A stretch of 8,411 nucleotides of DNA, taken from contig JAAZFD010000267.1 in the NCBI GenBank assembly GCA_012511925.1, positions 1 through 8,411 of the forward strand. Reading direction: 5' to 3'. Every line of letters begins with the position of its first letter. Position 1 is the stretch's first letter. Source of the stretch: Clostridiales bacterium (GTDB lineage: Bacteria > Bacillota > Clostridia > Christensenellales > CAG-138). Below are positions 5,119 through 8,411 of this stretch, in pieces. The notes under the pieces were generated by a model. It saw only the letters and a list, made by a program, of their open reading frames with translations. It searched no databases and was not told where the DNA came from. The translations under genes and the position numbers were made by a program.

Positions 5119-5979
5119 ATGTGGATTGTCTATGCCGTAGCTTCGGCTTTTTTTGCAGGAATCACAGCTATTCTGATTAAAATTGGAATTAAAAAGCTGG
5201 ATTCCAACCTTGCAACCGCTCTAAGAACACTAATTGTGCTTGCATTCTCTTGGGGCTTGGTTTTGCTTGCTAATACGCATACACAAATTGCCTCAATTCC
5301 ACAGAAAAGCATAATATTTTTGATGCTATCGGGTGTTTCAACCTCTATTGCGTGGCTTTGCTACTTCAAAGCATTGCAATTAGGCGATGTAAGCCGAGTA
5401 GCCCCCGTTGACAAAAGCAGTACAATAATAACGATTTTGCTATCGTTTTTAGTTCTAAAAGAAAAACCAACTAAGGCAATGATTATAGGAATCTTTTTGC
5501 TTGCCGCTGGTGTTTTACAAATGATTCGTCCCACAAAGCACGACAAAAAACAAAGTGAAAGCAAATCTTGGCTGTTTTATGCAATGCTATCTGCGGTATT
5601 CATAGCGCTAACTGCAATTTTCGGAAAAATAGGAGTAGGGGATGTTGAACCATCTCTCGCAACAGCCATTCGTACAGTAATAGTTGCAATTATGGTTTGG
5701 ATAATCGTTTTCGTTCAAAATAAACAGAAGCTAATAAAAACGCTAAGCCGCAGGAATTGGTTGTTCATATTGCTATCGGGAATATCCACAGGACTTGCAT
5801 GGATTTTGTTTTTCCAAGCGTTAAAGGGCGGCAGGGCAAGCATAGTTGTTCCTATTGAAAAGCTAAATATTATAGTAACAGTTGTTTTTTCGCATTTTCT
5901 GCTTAAAGAAAAGCTTTCAAAAAATCTTGTAATAGGTCTTTGCTTGTTGGTTGTAGGAACGCTTCTTATGCTCTTTTGA
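5119..5979 (+). CDS. EamA/DMT-superfamily transporter, ten predicted membrane helices
   Basis: This 286-residue integral membrane protein is built of two EamA repeats of about 140 residues each. The duplication is plain: LATALRTLIV matches LATAIRTVIV, LSGVSTSIAWLCYFKAL matches LSGISTGLAWILFFQAL, and LSFLVLKEKPTK matches FSHFLLKEKLSK. The polar linker KHDKKQSESKS at about 140-150 lies between the halves. Family members export metabolites or amino acids or move nucleotide sugars; the substrate cannot be read from sequence. The N-terminus WIVYAVASAFFAGITAILIKIGI fits the usual family start. There is no ribosome binding site in the 37 bases between the preceding terminator and the ATG. A TAGAAT at 5106-5111 would put the transcript start at the ATG, so the mRNA may be leaderless. 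Confidence 0.9.
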   Translation: MWIVYAVASAFFAGITAILIKIGIKKLDSNLATALRTLIVLAFSWGLVLLANTHTQIASIPQKSIIFLMLSGVSTSIAWLCYFKALQLGDVSRVAPVDKSSTIITILLSFLVLKEKPTKAMIIGIFLLAAGVLQMIRPTKHDKKQSESKSWLFYAMLSAVFIALTAIFGKIGVGDVEPSLATAIRTVIVAIMVWIIVFVQNKQKLIKTLSRRNWLFILLSGISTGLAWILFFQALKGGRASIVVPIEKLNIIVTVVFSHFLLKEKLSKNLVIGLCLLVVGTLLMLF

Positions 5980-5982
5980 TGA

Positions 5983-6011
5983 TTGACGAAATATATTGCT
6001 CGTGATATACT
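5983..6011 (+). promoter_or_regulatory. Sigma-A-type promoter of mntP
   Basis: TTGACG (5983-5988), a 17-base spacer and TATACT (6006-6011) give a near-consensus promoter in the gap between the transporter and mntP. The transcript would start near 6018, leaving about 19 bases before the ATG. That is too short for the yybP-ykoY manganese riboswitch that controls many mntP genes. Confidence 0.75.
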
Positions 6012-6036
6012 TCTTTAGTATTTTTACGGAGGTAAT

Positions 6037-6597
6037 ATGGGGGCATTAGAATTATTTTTAATAGCGGTAGGTCTTTCAATGGACGCTTTTGCAGTCGCAG
6101 TTGCAAAGGGACTATCCGTTACGCAATTAAAAATAAACCATGTCATAACCGTAGGGCTGTATTTCGGGATTTTTCAAGCACTTATGCCGCTTTTAGGCTA
6201 TCTTGTAGGCAGTACATTCGCATCTTTCATAACAAGCGTTGACCATTGGGTTGTTTTTGTTTTGCTTGCACTAATAGGCGCAAACATGATTAGGGAATCA
6301 CAAAAAAAGTCCGAATCAGAAGATACCGTGAATGGTTTTACTTTCAAAGCCATGCTACCCTTTGCTTTGGCAACAAGCGTTGATGCTTTGGCAATAGGAA
6401 TTGCGTTTGCTTCATTGCAGGTTAAAATAATGCCTGCAATTATGCTTATAGGAGTTATTACATTCGCTTTTTCCTGCTTAGGTGTTAAGATTGGCAATGT
6501 TTTTGGAGAAAAGTATAAATCAACTGCAGAGTTAGCAGGCGGTGTAATACTTATTTTGCTTGGGGTAAAGGTTTTGGTTGAGCATTTTTTGTATTAA
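6037..6597 (+). CDS. mntP: Manganese efflux pump MntP
   Basis: This 186-residue protein with six predicted membrane helices exports Mn(II) and protects against manganese excess. It is built of two three-helix repeats. Each repeat carries the family hallmark aspartate: GLSMDAFAVAVAKG (Asp16) and ATSVDALAIGIAFA (Asp116), known in Escherichia coli MntP to be needed for export. The cytoplasmic loop RESQKKSESEDTVNG (86-100) separates the halves, and the tail LLGVKVLVEHFLY is typical. The length matches the family (about 185-190). The start is supported by GGAGGT at 6028-6033. The gene has its own promoter and a hairpin right after the stop. No manganese riboswitch fits in the 57-base upstream gap, so any metal control would be by a protein or absent. 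Confidence 0.93.
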   Translation: MGALELFLIAVGLSMDAFAVAVAKGLSVTQLKINHVITVGLYFGIFQALMPLLGYLVGSTFASFITSVDHWVVFVLLALIGANMIRESQKKSESEDTVNGFTFKAMLPFALATSVDALAIGIAFASLQVKIMPAIMLIGVITFAFSCLGVKIGNVFGEKYKSTAELAGGVILILLGVKVLVEHFLY

Positions 6598-6623
6598 AAA
6601 AGCGGTAGTTTCCCACCGCTTTT
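6598..6623. terminator. Two-way terminator between mntP and the 251-residue lipoprotein gene
   Basis: AAAAGCGGT (6598-6606) pairs perfectly with ACCGCTTTT (6615-6623) around an 8-base loop. On the plus strand it ends in TTTTACTTT, and on the minus strand in TTTTTT, so it can stop both convergent transcripts and should work better for the minus-strand gene. It begins one base after the mntP stop codon. Confidence 0.85.
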
Positions 6624-6633
6624 ACTTTAAAGC

Positions 6634-7389
6634 TTACTCCCAATCCTGTTGTATGTACGCCTCTCGTTCAAGCCATCTTTGCATTTCATCGTCGGGTATA
6701 TCAAAACCTATGTTTTCTAAAATTATATAGTCGCCGCCATAGAGTGTAAATACAAGCCTTTCATCGCCTACCGTGGTTAATACTATCAAGGTATAAGCGG
6801 TATCGGGCATAAAAGCATTTGGCTCTTCGGCATTTTCTAAGAAATCATCGTATTTTTCCTGGTCAACTGTAACATCTAATTTAACGAGATATACGTTCGT
6901 GAGGTCAGGGTCAAGATATAGCTTTATTCCTTCTGCTTGACTGCTATAAGTTAGCGTGCAATGCCCCCACAAGCTGCTTTCCTTATCTGTATATTCGCCA
7001 ACAATTTCTAAAAAATCTATGCCATCAACAAAAACAGTGGTATAAACCTTATCTATAGCCCAATGACCTGCTTTTAGGTTCTCGGGGTCTGGGTAATGAC
7101 CGTCATCACGATATATAAGCACTTCCGAAAAATCCCTTTCTTCGTCGTTCCAAATATCAAAGAATTTTTGAAGCAACTCAATATCTTCCTCGGGGTAAAG
7201 CGTACGCCAATCCACTTCGGTAGGCTCAACAGTGGGTTCGATAGTAGGTTCGTTTGTAGGTTCTTGTGTTGCGTTGTTTGTGTTGTTTGGTGTTTCTGTG
7301 TTTACAGGTGTGTTGGTGTCTGTGTTACATGATGCAAACAACATCAAGCAAACAAGCAAGACAAGAAGTGTAGGTAATAGCTTTTTCAT
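6634..7389 (-). CDS. Lipoprotein of unknown function with Asn/Thr/Pro/Glu-rich linker
   Basis: This 251-residue protein has a clear lipoprotein signal: KK at 2-3, a leucine-rich core, and lipobox FASC with Cys21 lipidated. It should be tethered to the outer face of the membrane. Residues 22-58 form a flexible linker rich in Asn, Thr, Pro and Glu (NEPTIEPTVEPTE). The remaining 190 residues are acidic (many Asp and Glu) and look like a mixed alpha/beta globular domain with alternating hydrophobic strands (AYTLIVLTTVGDERLVFTLYG). I do not recognise a family. The start is supported by AGGAGG (7400-7395) 5 bases ahead. It is a single unit with its own promoter and terminator. A substrate-binding or signalling role at the surface is possible but not shown. 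Confidence 0.85.
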   Translation of the reverse strand: MKKLLPTLLVLLVCLMLFASCNTDTNTPVNTETPNNTNNATQEPTNEPTIEPTVEPTEVDWRTLYPEEDIELLQKFFDIWNDEERDFSEVLIYRDDGHYPDPENLKAGHWAIDKVYTTVFVDGIDFLEIVGEYTDKESSLWGHCTLTYSSQAEGIKLYLDPDLTNVYLVKLDVTVDQEKYDDFLENAEEPNAFMPDTAYTLIVLTTVGDERLVFTLYGGDYIILENIGFDIPDDEMQRWLEREAYIQQDWE

Positions 7390-7450
7390 AACATCCTCCT
7401 CTTATTTGGTGCAGGCAAAGAATTGACGAGCGCCATTTGTTAATAATTTT

Positions 7451-7479
7451 ATCATATACTAAATAAATCCAAAAGTAAA
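7451..7479 (-). promoter_or_regulatory. Probable promoter of the 251-residue lipoprotein gene
   Basis: On the minus strand TTTACT (7479-7474), a 17-base spacer and TATGAT (7456-7451) form a moderate sigma-A match. The transcript would start near 7444, leaving a leader of about 55 bases. It lies downstream of polC, so the lipoprotein gene need not depend on polC transcription. Confidence 0.5.
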
Positions 7480-7496
7480 CAATAATTAGATATATT

Positions 7497-7512
7497 AGAA
7501 AATATATTTTCT
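7497..7512. repeat. Perfect 16-bp AT-rich palindrome behind polC
   Basis: AGAAAATATATTTTCT is fully self-complementary and begins 4 bases past the polC stop codon on the minus strand. It could be a weak transcript-end hairpin, though it has no GC clamp and no T-run after it. It could also be an operator just upstream of the lipoprotein promoter. Confidence 0.5.
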
Positions 7513-7516
7513 GCCT

Positions 7517-8411
7517 CTAAAACAAAGTGATTTGACTACTCTCCGCCATTCCCTCAAAGCAACCCAACTCCGCCAGCTTAGCCATTACAGCCGTTGAAAC
7601 CTTTGCTTCCTCTTTGAAATCGTTTATTGTGTCGTAAGGCACACCATTTCGCTTGTTTCTCGCTTCCACAATCTGCATAGCCATGTTTTTTCCCAAACCC
7701 TGAACCGAATTAAAGGGCGGCAGCAGCGAATTATCCTCCGTAACCAAAAACTTAGAAGCATCCGACCTGTTAATATCCACATTCAAAAGGCGAATACCAC
7801 GCAAATTCATTTCATACACAACCTCAAGAATAGGAACAAGTTTTTTCAGCTTGTCTGCCGTTTGAATAACTGTGCCTTCCTCATCGTCAAAAAACTCGTC
7901 TTGCTCGTCTGAAACCTTTTTGCCCCTTTTGATACTTTGCTCTTTAATATCACGCTCGATCTGTCGAAGGTTTTTCAGAACGGTATTAGAGTCGCCCTTA
8001 CAGCGAAAAATATCAAAATCGTCTGCCCTTGTTGTAAAATACACCGCATAGAATTCCAACGGATGATGCACCTTGTAGTACGCAACACGAAACGCCATAG
8101 TCAAGTATGCGGCAGCGTGCGCCCTTGGGAACATATACTTAATCTTTTTACACGAATCTATGTACCATGCAGGCAGGGGTAGCGCTTTCAAAGCCGCTTC
8201 CATATCGTCTGTTAGCCCTCTGCCCTTTCTAACGCTTTCCATAACCGTAAACGCCATTCTTGGCTCACAGCCCTTTGCTATAAGGTAGCGCATTATGTCA
8301 TCGCGCGTGCCTATAACCTCGGATAGCACCGCCTTTTTTTGCTTTATAAGCTCTTGAGCGTTACCCGACCAAACATTTGTACCATGCGAAAGCCCAGCAA
8401 TACAAACTAAC
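7517..8411 (-). CDS. polC: DNA polymerase III PolC-type alpha subunit, C-terminal part (cut by window edge)
   Basis: The frame is open to the window edge and shows the last 297 residues of PolC (full length about 1,430), the replicative polymerase of low-GC Gram-positives. Marker stretches are GLSHGTNVWSGNAQELI (8395-8345), LSEVIGTRDDIM, KYMFPRAHAAAYLTMAFRVAYYK and HHPLEFYAVYFTTRADDFD. A helix-hairpin-helix region follows (LLPPFNSVQGLGKNMAMQIVEAR). The last residues QITLF match the sliding-clamp-binding motif at PolC C-termini (QLSLF in B. subtilis). A GTG at 8329 is internal and not a start, since conserved PolC residues continue upstream of it. Compared with B. subtilis PolC as I recall it, there is an extra acidic stretch (DEQDEFFDDEEG) at 7874-7909. 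No standard terminator follows. Confidence 0.96.
   Translation of the reverse strand, partial: LVCIAGLSHGTNVWSGNAQELIKQKKAVLSEVIGTRDDIMRYLIAKGCEPRMAFTVMESVRKGRGLTDDMEAALKALPLPAWYIDSCKKIKYMFPRAHAAAYLTMAFRVAYYKVHHPLEFYAVYFTTRADDFDIFRCKGDSNTVLKNLRQIERDIKEQSIKRGKKVSDEQDEFFDDEEGTVIQTADKLKKLVPILEVVYEMNLRGIRLLNVDINRSDASKFLVTEDNSLLPPFNSVQGLGKNMAMQIVEARNKRNGVPYDTINDFKEEAKVSTAVMAKLAELGCFEGMAESSQITLF

Noticed and set aside
5980..6036. yybP-ykoY manganese riboswitch ahead of mntP
   Set aside because: Only 57 bases lie between the genes, and the predicted leader is about 19 bases, too short for that RNA.
7096..7426. Plus-strand open frames opposite the 251-residue lipoprotein
   Set aside because: They are antisense to the signal peptide and Pro/Thr linker, have no ribosome sites, and show skewed composition from the reversed low-complexity sequence.
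8327..8329. GTG at 8329 as the start of a separate 270-residue protein
   Set aside because: The same frame continues to the window edge with conserved PolC residues (GLSHGTNVW, GNAQELI), so this is an internal codon of polC.

Overview
The window reads as a piece of the chromosome of a low-GC, endospore-forming, anaerobic Firmicute, most likely a clostridium-type organism. The evidence is a complete spoIIA operon (SpoIIAA, SpoIIAB, sigma-F), the end of a Gram-positive PolC replicative polymerase, an oxygen-sensitive class III ribonucleotide reductase activase, strong AAGGAGG-type ribosome binding sites and sigma-A-type promoters. I see no insertion sequence, phage gene, CRISPR array, tRNA or rRNA. 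Most of the window is ordinary core chromosome, with several poorly characterised surface and membrane proteins between the core genes.

Layout, left to right. (1) 1-716, plus strand: the last codons of a gene that is probably nrdD, overlapping by one base an NrdG2-type radical-SAM activase. (2) 717-1053: a gene-free stretch with degenerate repeat pieces, ending in a terminator for the minus strand. (3) 1054-1584, minus strand: an unrecognised protein with a Pro/Thr/Gln-rich front half and two membrane helices; its promoter is clear. (4) 1585-1854: a divergent promoter region. (5) 1855-3057, plus strand: a 400-residue lipoprotein with TPR-like repeats, which meets the sigF gene tail to tail with only 3 bp between them. 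(6) 3061-4599, minus strand: spoIIAA-spoIIAB-sigF, the switch that turns on forespore transcription. (7) 4612-4840: a second divergent control region. (8) 4841-4999, plus strand: a 52-residue basic membrane microprotein with a strong promoter, ribosome site and terminator. (9) 5119-5979 and 6037-6597, plus strand: an EamA/DMT-family transporter and the manganese exporter MntP with its own promoter. (10) 6634-7389, minus strand: an unrecognised lipoprotein sharing a two-way terminator with mntP. (11) 7517-8411, minus strand: the C-terminal 297 codons of PolC, cut by the window edge.

How they work together. In the spoIIA operon, SpoIIAB holds sigma-F inactive and phosphorylates SpoIIAA; dephosphorylated SpoIIAA frees sigma-F in the forespore. 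The activase supplies the glycyl radical for anaerobic deoxynucleotide synthesis. The other genes appear to be independent single units, each with its own promoter or terminator. No undescribed multi-gene system is evident. The best leads are the microprotein gene sharing a control region with spoIIA, and the terminator-free convergence of sigF with the TPR lipoprotein gene.
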